A DNA stretch of 64,000 bases. It comes from Chloroflexota bacterium (GTDB lineage: Bacteria > Chloroflexota > Dehalococcoidia > JABGRK01). Under the pieces are notes generated by a model. The model saw only the letters and a list, made by a program, of their open reading frames with translations, was not told where the DNA came from and made no database searches. Below are positions 33,677 to 41,215 of the stretch, in pieces; within the stretch, counting starts at the first letter, position 1; each line of letters starts with the position of its first letter. The position numbers were made by a program, and so were the translations under genes. Where the stretch lies: positions 1 through 64,000 of the forward strand of contig JABGRK010000012.1 in the NCBI GenBank assembly GCA_018648325.1. The letters are read 5' to 3'.

Positions 33677-34285
33677 ATGTCATCAGACGTTCGTCATAAT
33701 ATAGGCGACAGGATAAGTGAGCCGATAGCACGGTTACTTGTTAAAACGAAGGTTACCCCCAATATCCTGACCGTCATTGGATATGGGTTCAATGTGGTTG
33801 TTGCCGTCCTGATTGGCTACAACATTTTAATGGCCGCCGGGCTGGTGCTGCTTTTTTCCGGACTGTTTGACATGCTGGACGGTGCGCTGGCACGGGTAAC
33901 CGGCAAAACCAGCAAAGCGGGAGCCATCCTCGATTCTGTTCTCGACAGGTTTTCAGAAGCCACGGTTCTTATTGGGCTGGTAGTTTATTACCTGTATGTC
34001 TCTGCTTCAAATCTGGGCGTGATTCTGGTTTTCGTAACCCTTACCGGTTCAGTGCTGGTAAGTTATGTGCGTTCCAGGGGTGAGAGTCTGGGGCTTGAGT
34101 GCAAGGTGGGCTTTTTCACCAGACCTGAACGGGTTATCCTTATTGCGGCAGGCCTGATATTCAGTAGTGCGCTTATCTATATTCTGTGGGCATTGGCTGT
34201 TGGAACTGTTGCTACTTCGTTGTGGAGGCTTATTTATCTGCTGCGTAAGGCCAATCAATCGGCTGGGCAGGATGCTGCAAAATAA
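33677..34285 (+). CDS. CDP-alcohol phosphatidyltransferase, phosphatidylinositol-phosphate synthase-like
   Basis: Integral membrane enzyme joining CDP-diacylglycerol to an alcohol phosphate. The family motif D-x2-D-G-x2-A-R-x8-G-x3-D-x3-D is complete in FDMLDGALARVTG and AGAILDSVLD. About six membrane helices are visible in 202 aa. In archaea and actinobacteria this type uses inositol 1-phosphate, and the linked ino1 and PimA-like genes support that substrate. A GGAGCTG site precedes the ATG. Confidence 0.88.
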   Translation: MSSDVRHNIGDRISEPIARLLVKTKVTPNILTVIGYGFNVVVAVLIGYNILMAAGLVLLFSGLFDMLDGALARVTGKTSKAGAILDSVLDRFSEATVLIGLVVYYLYVSASNLGVILVFVTLTGSVLVSYVRSRGESLGLECKVGFFTRPERVILIAAGLIFSSALIYILWALAVGTVATSLWRLIYLLRKANQSAGQDAAK

Positions 34286-34300
34286 GCCTGTATAGCCCTT

Positions 34301-35399
34301 CTATTCGTTTTTATCTGATTTAAGGTAAGCCATCAGAAATCCGTCTATGTCTCCATCCAGTACCGCATCCGGATTAGCTGTTTCATATGTTGTGCGGTGA
34401 TCCTTGACCATTTTGTACGGGTGCAGTACATAGCTGCGAATCTGGTTCCCCCATCCGGCAGTTATATGTTTTCCCTTGAGCTTGGCTTGTTCCTGCGCTT
34501 TTTTCTCCAACTCACGCTCGACAAGTTGTGCACGCAGGATTTTGAGGGCTATATCTTTGTTGCGGTACTGCGAGCGCTCGTCCTGACAGGTTACCACGAT
34601 GCCGGTGGGGATATGCGTTAATCTGACTGCCGTGCTGTTTTTCTGTACGTTTTGCCCGCCCGGACCGCTGGCTTTGAATATATCGTATTTAAGGTCATCG
34701 GGACTTATGTTTACTTCTATATCGTTATCAACTTCCGGTAGTACCTCTATGAGTGCAAACGATGTATGGCGGCCGTGGTCGGTATCGAAAGGAGACAGGC
34801 GCACCAGCCGGTGCACGCCGCGCTCGGCCTTTAAGTAGCCGTAAGCCCAGTCGCCCTGTATATCTATCATCACGCTTTTTATGCCGGCCTCATCTCCGGG
34901 TGACATTTTAAGTATCTCGGTTTTGAATTTTTTGCGCTCGCACCAGCGCAGGTACATACGCATAAGCATTTCGGCCCAGTCCTGCGATTCTGTACCGCCG
35001 GCGCCAGCGTGTATCGCTAAAATTGCGCTGTTTTTAACGTACTGCCCGGAAAATGCCATTAGCAGTTCCTGCTGCTCAAGTTCGTTTTCCAGCTTCTCGC
35101 CCTCGGAGATGAACTCGTCCTCCATGGAGGTTTCGCCTTCCTCGATGGATATGGCAATCATATCTGCCAGTTCAGCAGTTCTTTTTTCGAGATCACGCCA
35201 TAGAGCAACGGTGTTCTTGAGTTCGGAGAGTTGACGCATTGTACCTTGCGCTTTGGTCTGATCGGCCCAGAAGTTGGCTTCGGCGGATTGTTTCTCTATA
35301 TCTGATAGTTCTTTTTCTTTTGAGGCAATGTCAAAGACGCACCATTAGGGTATGAATGCGTTGTTTGAGGTTTTCCAGTTTATTTAACAGTTCCTGCAT
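34301..35399 (-). CDS. prfB: Peptide chain release factor 2 (programmed +1 frameshift)
   Basis: Release factor for UGA and UAA stops. The SPF tripeptide (VRLSPFDTDHG) for codon recognition and GGQ (SGPGGQNVQKNSTAV) for peptide hydrolysis are present. The first 22 codons (ATG 35399 to CTT) are in one frame and end at an in-frame TGA (35331-35333); the rest is in the +1 frame and reads on without interruption into the main body. This is the known autoregulatory frameshift of prfB: CTT TGA C is exact. A TATAAT promoter (minus strand, 35418-35423) and AAGGTGG precede the start. Full length is about 365 aa. Confidence 0.93.
35330..35336 (-). promoter_or_regulatory. prfB programmed +1 frameshift site
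   Basis: On the minus strand CTT TGA C occurs at codons 22-23 of the short first frame. A GGTG three nucleotides upstream stands where E. coli has its stimulatory AGGGGG, so the Shine-Dalgarno-like stimulator is weaker here. Confidence 0.9.
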
Positions 35400-35417
35400 T
35401 TAACCACCTTGCTCTTT

Positions 35418-35426
35418 ATTATAGCA
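35418..35426 (-). promoter_or_regulatory. Extended -10 promoter of prfB
   Basis: Reading the minus strand, TGCTATAAT (-10 at 35423-35418) lies 18 nt before the prfB ATG. It is inside the gap after the 35436 gene, so prfB has its own start. Confidence 0.6.
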
Positions 35427-35435
35427 GGTAAAATC

Positions 35436-36917
35436 TCATATTTCTAAGTCTTGATAGATGCGGCCTGATGTGTCTTGTTCTATTTCCCTGTTTTTGAAGT
35501 ATTGGCTAACGTTATAGATAGCCTTTGTGGCACGTTCCAGCGTGGGATAGATGGGTATCTGTCCTTTTGCATGGCTACGCATCAGCTCTCCCTGCATGTC
35601 AGGGTCGAGGTGTTTGGCAAAGATATTGACTATTGGTTTGTTTTTACGTTTGCTGATGTCGGATAGACTGTCTACCAGTTCCATTACCGACGCAACCAGC
35701 CTTGATTTGGCGTCTGAGAGCCCTGAAGTTAAAAAGGTGGGGTCGACTATGACCAGGTCTATATTGGGGTCGTCACACACGATTTCTATTATCTTGGGCA
35801 GCCTGCCTTCCGGCCCACGCGGGCCGATGTCGATGGGGTTGCGCAGTATTGCGCCGGCGATGTTCACATGTTGTTTGAGTTTGTCTCTTGTCTCGGGAGT
35901 AATCTCAGGTACATCCAGTCCGGCGCTGATGCAGGCATCTGTGGCACTGACAGAAAAACCGCCGCCGCCGCGGTACACCCCGCCAATTATAGCCACGCGA
36001 TTTCCGGTAAGCCCCTGTAAGTGATTTAGTCCGATGATGGTGTCTACCATCTCCTCAAGGTTTTCTACTTTGATAGCACCTATCTGCTTAATAGCTGCGG
36101 TCCATATGTCGTAGGAGCCGGCCATTGATCCGGTATGCGAGGCTGCAGCCTCGGCACCTGCTCCGGTTCTGCCGCCCTTCCATATAAGCAGCGGCTTCGT
36201 TTTTGTTAATTCTTGCGCTAGTTTCATAAACCCAGGGCCGTCCTCTATGCCCTCGAAGTAGGCGCCTATTATATCGGTTTTTGGGTCGGCACCGAAGTAC
36301 TGAAGGAAATCGACTGCCTTCAGGTCACACCCATTACCAAAGCTGACCACCTGCGTAAAGCCAATACCGCGCGCTAGCAGGTCATCAATAAGTGCTGCTG
36401 CATGGCCGCCGCTCTGGCTGACAAACCCCACGGGGCCTACCTCGCGCAGGGCCACTTCGCCTATGCCATAAGCTCCACCCTTGTTGGCCGCGTTGTAAAT
36501 GCCCATACAGTTGGGCCCGATTATGCGGAAACCGCCCTGCTTGGCCTTGACTTTAAGCTTTTCTTCCATCCGGCAGCCTTCGTCGGTACCGGCCTCGGCA
36601 AATCCGGCGCTGAATATGTGCACGATTTTGGCCTTGTTTTTGGCGCAATCATCAAGTATATCGAATACGAGTTTATATGGAACGGAGATAATTACGTAGT
36701 CAATCGGCTGTGGTATGGAAGCAACATCAGGGTAGCATTTGTGGCCCAGCACCTGATCGTAATCGGGGTTGACCGGATACAGCGTGCCGTCGTATCCACA
36801 ATTCATCATGGTTTCCAGGAAGCGTCTGCCCGCCTTGGGCTTTTCGGTCGCCCCGACAACAGCTATCGACTTGGGGTACATTACTGGTTGAAATTGCGTA
36901 AGTACATCGTCGCTCAT
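35436..36917 (-). CDS. ADP-forming acyl-CoA synthetase alpha-type subunit (CoA ligase)
   Basis: The 493-aa product has a CoA-binding domain (YPKSIAVVGATEKPKAGRRF, about 14-110), then two succinyl-CoA-ligase-like domains. The phospho-accepting histidine region SHTGSMAG is present, as in acetyl-CoA synthetase (ADP-forming) alpha chains. There is no ATP-grasp domain, so a separate beta subunit would be needed; none is seen in the window. It would make ATP from an acyl-CoA in fermentation, or the reverse. It sits between prfB and fhs; the link with fhs suggests one-carbon/acetyl-CoA metabolism. Confidence 0.82.
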   Translation of the reverse strand: MSDDVLTQFQPVMYPKSIAVVGATEKPKAGRRFLETMMNCGYDGTLYPVNPDYDQVLGHKCYPDVASIPQPIDYVIISVPYKLVFDILDDCAKNKAKIVHIFSAGFAEAGTDEGCRMEEKLKVKAKQGGFRIIGPNCMGIYNAANKGGAYGIGEVALREVGPVGFVSQSGGHAAALIDDLLARGIGFTQVVSFGNGCDLKAVDFLQYFGADPKTDIIGAYFEGIEDGPGFMKLAQELTKTKPLLIWKGGRTGAGAEAAASHTGSMAGSYDIWTAAIKQIGAIKVENLEEMVDTIIGLNHLQGLTGNRVAIIGGVYRGGGGFSVSATDACISAGLDVPEITPETRDKLKQHVNIAGAILRNPIDIGPRGPEGRLPKIIEIVCDDPNIDLVIVDPTFLTSGLSDAKSRLVASVMELVDSLSDISKRKNKPIVNIFAKHLDPDMQGELMRSHAKGQIPIYPTLERATKAIYNVSQYFKNREIEQDTSGRIYQDLEI

Positions 36918-36956
36918 GAGTTATGCTCCATATCATCAATTATTGATAGAATAGCG

Positions 36957-36985
36957 GAAGGCGGCTTGATATACAAGCCGCCTTC
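36957..36985. other. Strong hairpin between fhs and the CoA ligase gene
   Basis: GAAGGCGGCTTG and CAAGCCGCCTTC form a perfect 12-bp stem with a 5-nt loop. On the minus strand, the coding direction, no T-run follows; on the plus strand TTT follows. It may protect fhs mRNA 3' ends rather than terminate. Confidence 0.6.
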
Positions 36986-37011
36986 TTTAAAACGTATAAG
37001 TTTATTTGGTT

Positions 37012-38775
37012 TTAGAACAGGCCGCTTACTTTGCCTGTTGCGGTGTCGATGTCTACTTTCCTGAACGCCGGATTGGAACTGGTGCCTGGCATCAGGCTGA
37101 TGGCGCCTGCCATGGGGCACAGGAACTTGGCGCCAGAGTAGATCAGGATGTCGCGGATGGGCAGTGTCCAGCCCTTCGGTACACCCTTCAGAGCCGGTTC
37201 GTGGCTCAGGCTCAGGTGAGTTTTTACCATCATGGTCATGTAGTCATCATACTTGGGATCGCTCTCAAGCATTTTGGCTTTGGCTTCGGCTTCTGCTGTC
37301 CAACTGACGCCGTCTGCTCCGTAGACGTTCTTGGCGATTGCCTCGACCCTGTCACGCAGTTTCATTTCCAGCGGATAGAGGTACTTGATTTCCGTCTCTT
37401 CTTTGCAGGCGTCGATGACTGCATCGGCCAGCTCAAGTGCGCCGTCGCCGCCGTCGGCCCAGTGGGTTGATACGGCACAGCGTGCTCCGGCTGCTTCGGC
37501 TGCACGTCTTACCAGCTTGATTTCTTCTTCGGTATCGGTGTGGAAAACGTTTATGCATACAACCGGCTTGATTCCGGACATTCTGATTGTGTTGAGGTGG
37601 TGGAGCATATTGGGCAGACCAGCCTCGAGCAGCTCCAGGTTCTGTTTGATATATGCTTCCGGCAGGGCCTTACCGGCCACTACTGCGGGTCCTCCACCGT
37701 GCATCTTGAGTGCGCGGATGGTGGTTGTAAGTACGGACACATGTGGCTTGAGGCCACTGAGTCGGCTCTTAACGTTCCAGAATTTCTCAAAACCGATGTC
37801 TGCGGCAAATCCGCTTTCGGTTACATGATAGTCGAACAGCTTCAGTCCAACCCTGTCGCTGATGATGGATGACTGACCGATTGCGATGTTGGCAAACGGT
37901 CCGGCGTGTACCAGACAAGGCTGGTATTCGGCGGTGCACATCAGAGTGGGGTTGATGGTGTTGCGCATCCATGCGGTCATTGCGCCGCCAACTCCAAGGT
38001 CACCGGTGGTTACCGGTTTGCCTGCTCTGTTGAAGGCTACGGTTATGTTGTCCATTCTCTCACGCAGGTCGGCCAGATCGCGAACGATTGCCAGCATAGC
38101 CATCAGCTCGGAGCCGACGGAAATGCCGAATCCGGATTGCATGGTAAAGCCGTCTTTGCGTCCGCCCAGACCCATAACAATGTTTCTCAGGCTCTGTGCG
38201 CAGAAGTCCATGATCCACTTCATCTCAACCTTGGTAGGATCGACGTTTAAGCGTGGCATTCCGGTGAGCCTTTGCAGCTGCTCGTCATTGTAGTTGCGCT
38301 CATGCTGCATTCTGGCTTGAAGTGCCACCATGGCCAGGTTGTGTGCGTTGGTGATGTCGTTGATATCACCGGTCAGTCCCATGGAGAACTCGGTCATGGG
38401 AATAAGCAGTGAGTTTCCTCCACCTGCGGCGGTGCCTTTGACGTTCATGGTAGGTCCACCGGATGGCTGTCGCAGAGCGCCTCCGACGTTTACGCCGCGC
38501 TTGCCAAGGCCCTCCATAAGACCACAGGAGGTGGTGCTTTTACCCTCGCCCAGCGGGGTTGGTGTAATAGCGGTTACTTCGATGAATTTGCCATCGGGCT
38601 TGTTCTTCAGGCGATCCATAACCTTGATAAAGTCAATCTTGGGGACTCTGCCAAAAGGTATCAGTTCGTCTTTTTTCAGACCCAGCATGTCAATGTATTG
38701 CTCCGGGCTGGGCATGTTAGCTTCGGCAGCTTCTGATATTTGCCAGTCTTGCATTTCTACTGCATTGTAAGCCAT
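37012..38775 (-). CDS. fhs: Formate-tetrahydrofolate ligase
   Basis: ATP-dependent activation of formate to 10-formyl-THF, a step of the methyl branch of the Wood-Ljungdahl pathway and of one-carbon supply. Visible: the P-loop [54 protein letters not shown] and a C-terminal GAISLMPGT. At 587 aa it is slightly longer than the usual 555-560, mainly through N-terminal residues 1-25. The folD gene lies 72 nt upstream on the same strand, so the pair is probably co-transcribed. Confidence 0.95.
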   Translation of the reverse strand: MAYNAVEMQDWQISEAAEANMPSPEQYIDMLGLKKDELIPFGRVPKIDFIKVMDRLKNKPDGKFIEVTAITPTPLGEGKSTTSCGLMEGLGKRGVNVGGALRQPSGGPTMNVKGTAAGGGNSLLIPMTEFSMGLTGDINDITNAHNLAMVALQARMQHERNYNDEQLQRLTGMPRLNVDPTKVEMKWIMDFCAQSLRNIVMGLGGRKDGFTMQSGFGISVGSELMAMLAIVRDLADLRERMDNITVAFNRAGKPVTTGDLGVGGAMTAWMRNTINPTLMCTAEYQPCLVHAGPFANIAIGQSSIISDRVGLKLFDYHVTESGFAADIGFEKFWNVKSRLSGLKPHVSVLTTTIRALKMHGGGPAVVAGKALPEAYIKQNLELLEAGLPNMLHHLNTIRMSGIKPVVCINVFHTDTEEEIKLVRRAAEAAGARCAVSTHWADGGDGALELADAVIDACKEETEIKYLYPLEMKLRDRVEAIAKNVYGADGVSWTAEAEAKAKMLESDPKYDDYMTMMVKTHLSLSHEPALKGVPKGWTLPIRDILIYSGAKFLCPMAGAISLMPGTSSNPAFRKVDIDTATGKVSGLF

Positions 38776-38847
38776 GTATTCCTCCCAGTATATTAAGTTA
38801 TTTTTTAATTATAGTCTTGCTTTTTAAGTCAAGACGTATAGCCTGTG

Positions 38848-39732
38848 TTATGCCGATGCTGATTCGGCTGCGTTAACAGTGTTCCACATGAGCATGGTGA
38901 TGGTCATTGGGCCTACGCCGCCGGGAACCGGTGTTATGGCTTTGGCCTTTTCTTTGATGGCCTCAAAATCGGTATCGCCTACCAGCCTGAAGCCGCTCTT
39001 CTTGGTGTCATCGGGAACGCGGTTTACCCCGACGTCTATAACCACTACGCCCTCTTTGACCATGTCGGCAGTGATCACCTTGGGTCTGCCTACTGCTGCA
39101 ATCAGGATGTCGGCTTGTCTGGTGACAGATGCTGTATCCTTGGTGCCGGTGTGCACCATGGTCACCGTGGCGTTGGCGCCGTCCTTCTTCTGCAGCATAA
39201 TCGCCAGGATTGGCTTACCAACGATGTTACTGCGTCCGCAGATAACTACGTGCTTGCCAGCTGGGTCGTTGCCGCTTCTGACCAAAAGCTGCTGAATACC
39301 TGCCGGTGTGCAGGGCATGAAGTACGGGTTGCCGATGAGCAGTTTGCCCACGTTTACCGGATGGAAGCCGTCGACATCTTTTCTGGGGTCGATGATATCG
39401 ATGACCTTGTCCTCGCTGATGTGTTTAGGTAATGGTAGTTGTACCAGGATGCCGTGGTACTTGGGATCGTTGTTGAGCTCAACCAGCTTGTCCAGCACGG
39501 TTTTCTCGTCGACATCATCCGGATATACGATGGTTTCCTGATAGATGCCTACCTCGTCACAGGCTTTTTCTTTGCCCTTGACGTATGATACGGACGCAGG
39601 GTCCTCACCCACGCGCAGGATTACCAGACCGGGAACCACTCCCTTGTCTGCCTTGAGTTTTGCTGTTTTTTCCTTAAGCTCGGCGCGGATTTCTGCCGCT
39701 ACCTGAGTTCCGGATATAATCTCAGCTGTCAT
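38848..39732 (-). CDS. folD: Bifunctional methylene-THF dehydrogenase/cyclohydrolase
   Basis: Interconverts 10-formyl-THF, methenyl-THF and methylene-THF. Motifs: VGEDPASVSYVKGKEKACDE (catalytic tyrosine and lysine), LVQLPLPKHI, the NADP-binding ICGRSNIVGKP and the C-terminal PVPGGVGPMTITMLM. 294 aa is the normal length. A ribosome binding site GGGAGGG precedes the ATG. Together with fhs it forms two consecutive steps of formyl-THF metabolism. Confidence 0.95.
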   Translation of the reverse strand: MTAEIISGTQVAAEIRAELKEKTAKLKADKGVVPGLVILRVGEDPASVSYVKGKEKACDEVGIYQETIVYPDDVDEKTVLDKLVELNNDPKYHGILVQLPLPKHISEDKVIDIIDPRKDVDGFHPVNVGKLLIGNPYFMPCTPAGIQQLLVRSGNDPAGKHVVICGRSNIVGKPILAIMLQKKDGANATVTMVHTGTKDTASVTRQADILIAAVGRPKVITADMVKEGVVVIDVGVNRVPDDTKKSGFRLVGDTDFEAIKEKAKAITPVPGGVGPMTITMLMWNTVNAAESASA

Positions 39733-39820
39733 ATTTATCCCTCCCGAGTTAATTTAATAGCTATATTTTAGACGTAAAAAAAGAGCTGGTTGAAAATCGG
39801 AACTTAAGGGGAAATAGAAA

Positions 39821-39841
39821 AATGAATCGAAGTAATTCATT
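39821..39841 (-). other. AT-rich hairpin in the folD leader
   Basis: AATGAAT and ATTCATT pair with a 7-nt loop, followed on the minus strand by TTTCT. It lies about 90 nt upstream of folD and could be a weak attenuator. I see no recognisable folate riboswitch core. Confidence 0.3.
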
Positions 39842-39902
39842 ATTATGGGTCTGAGGTTGTGGTGCTAAGTGCACTCCCAAATCCCCCCTTTACACAAAGC
39901 GC

Positions 39903-39908
39903 ATTATA
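39903..39908 (-). promoter_or_regulatory. Likely folD-fhs promoter (-10)
   Basis: On the minus strand TGGTATAAT gives an extended -10 here, with a leader of about 165 nt before folD. Confidence 0.5.
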
Positions 39909-39959
39909 CCATATATAGCTCAAAAATTACAGTCAAATACCCATATTAAGTAAGTAAAA

Positions 39960-39986
39960 ACCCCTGACTTTTTATAAATCAGGGGT
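39960..39986 (-). terminator. Terminator after zinc-ribbon gene A
   Basis: ACCCCTGA pairs with TCAGGGGT around an 11-nt loop. On the minus strand a run of five T follows. The flanking TAAGTAAAAA sequence recurs at the terminators at 40711 and 41126. Confidence 0.75.
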
Positions 39987-40029
39987 CCTTTTGTTTTGGT
40001 TGTGCGATTTTATCCGATTGCCTAAGCTA

Positions 40030-40224
40030 TTAGCTTATGGCAACAAGCTGTGAATCGTCCATGTGGCTGGTATCTTTTGATAAGGTATCTGGTAAATCTT
40101 TTGACTTTTTGTGTTCAATAGAAACCAGTGTTTCCCATCGTCTTACCTCACCGCAATGGCGGCACGTGCTCTCAACGAATCCGCTGACCGGCTGGCCGCA
40201 CACCCAGTAGTGTTTGCATTCCAA
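40030..40224 (-). CDS. Small zinc-ribbon protein A, 64 aa
   Basis: The product has one CxH/C-rich half (CKHYWVCGQP) and one CRHCGE half, enough ligands for a zinc ribbon, and a polar C-terminal tail ending in DDSQLVAIS. It is a paralogue of 40762-40968: the two share CKHYWVCGQP, a glycine, CRHCGE, a threonine-rich strand and D(D)SxL(V/I)A near the end. The start is TTG 40224 with AAGGAG 8-9 nt upstream. A strong promoter lies upstream. Function unknown; possibly a metal or redox response protein controlled by the adjacent regulator. Confidence 0.65.
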   Translation of the reverse strand: MECKHYWVCGQPVSGFVESTCRHCGEVRRWETLVSIEHKKSKDLPDTLSKDTSHMDDSQLVAIS

Positions 40225-40308
40225 CGTAATATCTCCTTGTGTATTTTTTTAATATTTGCAATAATCGTATACTCATGGTAAACTAAGCATGATAAAGATT
40301 GCATGATA

Positions 40309-40336
40309 AGTATATCACGATGGTTTAATTTGTCAA
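40309..40336 (-). promoter_or_regulatory. Promoter of zinc-ribbon gene A
   Basis: On the minus strand TTGACA (40336-40331), 16 nt, then TGATATACT with -10 at 40314-40309. The upstream side of the -35 (about 40332-40354) matches the operator-like site of gene B. Confidence 0.7.
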
Positions 40337-40377
40337 TAGGGAATTTCACCAGTTTTGTATGATTTTGGAGGGTTCTT

Positions 40378-40686
40378 GTGACCGAATGGGCGTTTTTAAC
40401 AAACCATGCACTGGTGTTGATGTGTCTGGCGGAAAGTCCGCTCATTACGGCCATTGATGTCGCCGATTCTGTAGGTATTACCGAGAGGGCTACACGCAAG
40501 ATCATCGCTGATCTGGAAGAGGCTGGATACATAGATAAGGCCAAAGAGGGCAGGCGCGTCAGGTACAGCGTACAATCCGAGATGCTGCTGCGCGGTGGTA
40601 GTGTGCATGACACCGCCATAGGCGAACTGCTCAAAACGTTGGGCTGGAAGCAGATCCTCCCACCGGAAAAACCCCTGAGTTTGTAA
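40378..40686 (+). CDS. Winged-helix transcriptional regulator
   Basis: The 102-aa product is a MarR/ArsR-like winged helix: ITAIDVADSVGITERATRKI is the helix-turn-helix, and ADLEEAGYIDKAKEGRRVRY is the recognition helix end plus wing. The C-terminal 35 residues may serve in dimerisation. No cysteine cluster is visible, so it is not an obvious metal sensor. The GTG start has GGAGGG 5 nt upstream. It is divergent from zinc-ribbon gene A and convergent with gene B, and sequences like its own upstream region are found at both zinc-ribbon promoters, so it probably controls them. Confidence 0.75.
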   Translation: MTEWAFLTNHALVLMCLAESPLITAIDVADSVGITERATRKIIADLEEAGYIDKAKEGRRVRYSVQSEMLLRGGSVHDTAIGELLKTLGWKQILPPEKPLSL

Positions 40687-40710
40687 GCCTAAACGTAAGT
40701 AAAAAAGCTA

Positions 40711-40739
40711 AGCCCCTTGATTTTTAATCAGGGGGCTTT
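40711..40739. terminator. Bidirectional terminator between regulator and zinc-ribbon gene B
   Basis: AAGCCCCTTGATT pairs with AATCAGGGGGCTT (12 of 13 pairs, 3-nt loop). On the minus strand it is followed by AGCTTTTTTAC, on the plus strand by TTATATATG. Confidence 0.75.
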
Positions 40740-40761
40740 ATATATGTGTTTATATAGGAGG

Positions 40762-40968
40762 TTATCCGATTTTTAGGGCAATGAGTCGTGAGTCATCGGT
40801 GATATCTTCAATCTTGGATAAGTCGTTCTGCTTACTCATTGCCAGTGCTTTGCGAGCTTGTATGGATGTCAGCGTTTCGGTGTGTTTTCCCTCCCCGCAA
40901 TGGCGGCACACGCTTTTAACATAACCGTCCTCCGGTTGACCGCATACCCAGTAATGTTTACAGTCCAC
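40762..40968 (-). CDS. Small zinc-ribbon protein B, 68 aa
   Basis: Paralogue of the 40030 product: DCKHYWVCGQPEDGYVKSVC, then RHCGEG, a strand ETLTSI and a helical KALAMSKQN part. The four cysteine/histidine pairs are conserved in both copies. The start is GTG 40968 with GGAGGGG just upstream; a longer frame from 41007 begins inside the promoter and is unlikely. Its promoter is very strong by sequence. The pair flanks a winged-helix gene, and the whole looks like a duplicated regulated unit. Confidence 0.65.
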   Translation of the reverse strand: MDCKHYWVCGQPEDGYVKSVCRHCGEGKHTETLTSIQARKALAMSKQNDLSKIEDITDDSRLIALKIG

Positions 40969-41008
40969 TTTCCCCTCCAAAACTGTTACTAAATTTAATT
41001 GCAGCATA

Positions 41009-41036
41009 ATTATAGCAACGTAATAGAGCGTGTCAA
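41009..41036 (-). promoter_or_regulatory. Promoter of zinc-ribbon gene B
   Basis: On the minus strand TTGACA (41036-41031), 16 nt, then TGCTATAAT with -10 at 41014-41009. Spacing and boxes match those of gene A at 40309-40336. Confidence 0.75.
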
Positions 41037-41054
41037 TTGGTATTTGTACCAGTT
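41035..41054. promoter_or_regulatory. Operator-like inverted repeat next to the gene B -35
   Basis: AATTGGTA-TTTG-TACCAGTT has 7 of 8 matching half-site positions. A related sequence (AATAGGGA-ATTT-CACCAGTT) lies at the same place relative to the gene A -35, at about 40335-40354, also upstream of the regulator gene. Confidence 0.5.
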
Positions 41055-41078
41055 TTATGAGCTTAATAGCTCATAAAA
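41053..41078. other. Perfect 11-bp stem hairpin
   Basis: TTTTATGAGCT, loop TAAT, AGCTCATAAAA. It is A/T-flanked on both sides, so it could act as a terminator in both directions, or be a regulator site adjoining the operator-like repeat. Confidence 0.5.
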
Positions 41079-41125
41079 TTAGCGAAAAACCAGATGGTTT
41101 TGTAGTTGAGAGGTAAGTAAAAAAG

Positions 41126-41158
41126 ATAAGTCCCCTGACCAAAAATCAAGGGACTTAT
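41126..41158 (-). terminator. Terminator after the first radical SAM gene
   Basis: ATAAGTCCC pairs with GGGACTTAT, with a loop of 15 nt; on the minus strand TCTTTTTTAC follows. It shares the GTAAGTAAAAAAG.TAAG flank with 40711. Confidence 0.7.
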
Positions 41159-41215
41159 TATTACGTGAACAAGGCGTGTATTGATCGTGAAATCAATATT
41201 ATCACTTGTCTGGTA

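Noticed and set aside
36402-37064. Plus-strand open frames opposite the CoA ligase and fhs genes
   Set aside because: These are antisense shadows of GC-rich core genes; they have no ribosome sites and no recognisable protein.
39733-39900. Tetrahydrofolate riboswitch upstream of folD
   Set aside because: I looked for the conserved core on the minus strand and did not find it; only a GTGC...GCAC mini-hairpin and an AT hairpin are present.
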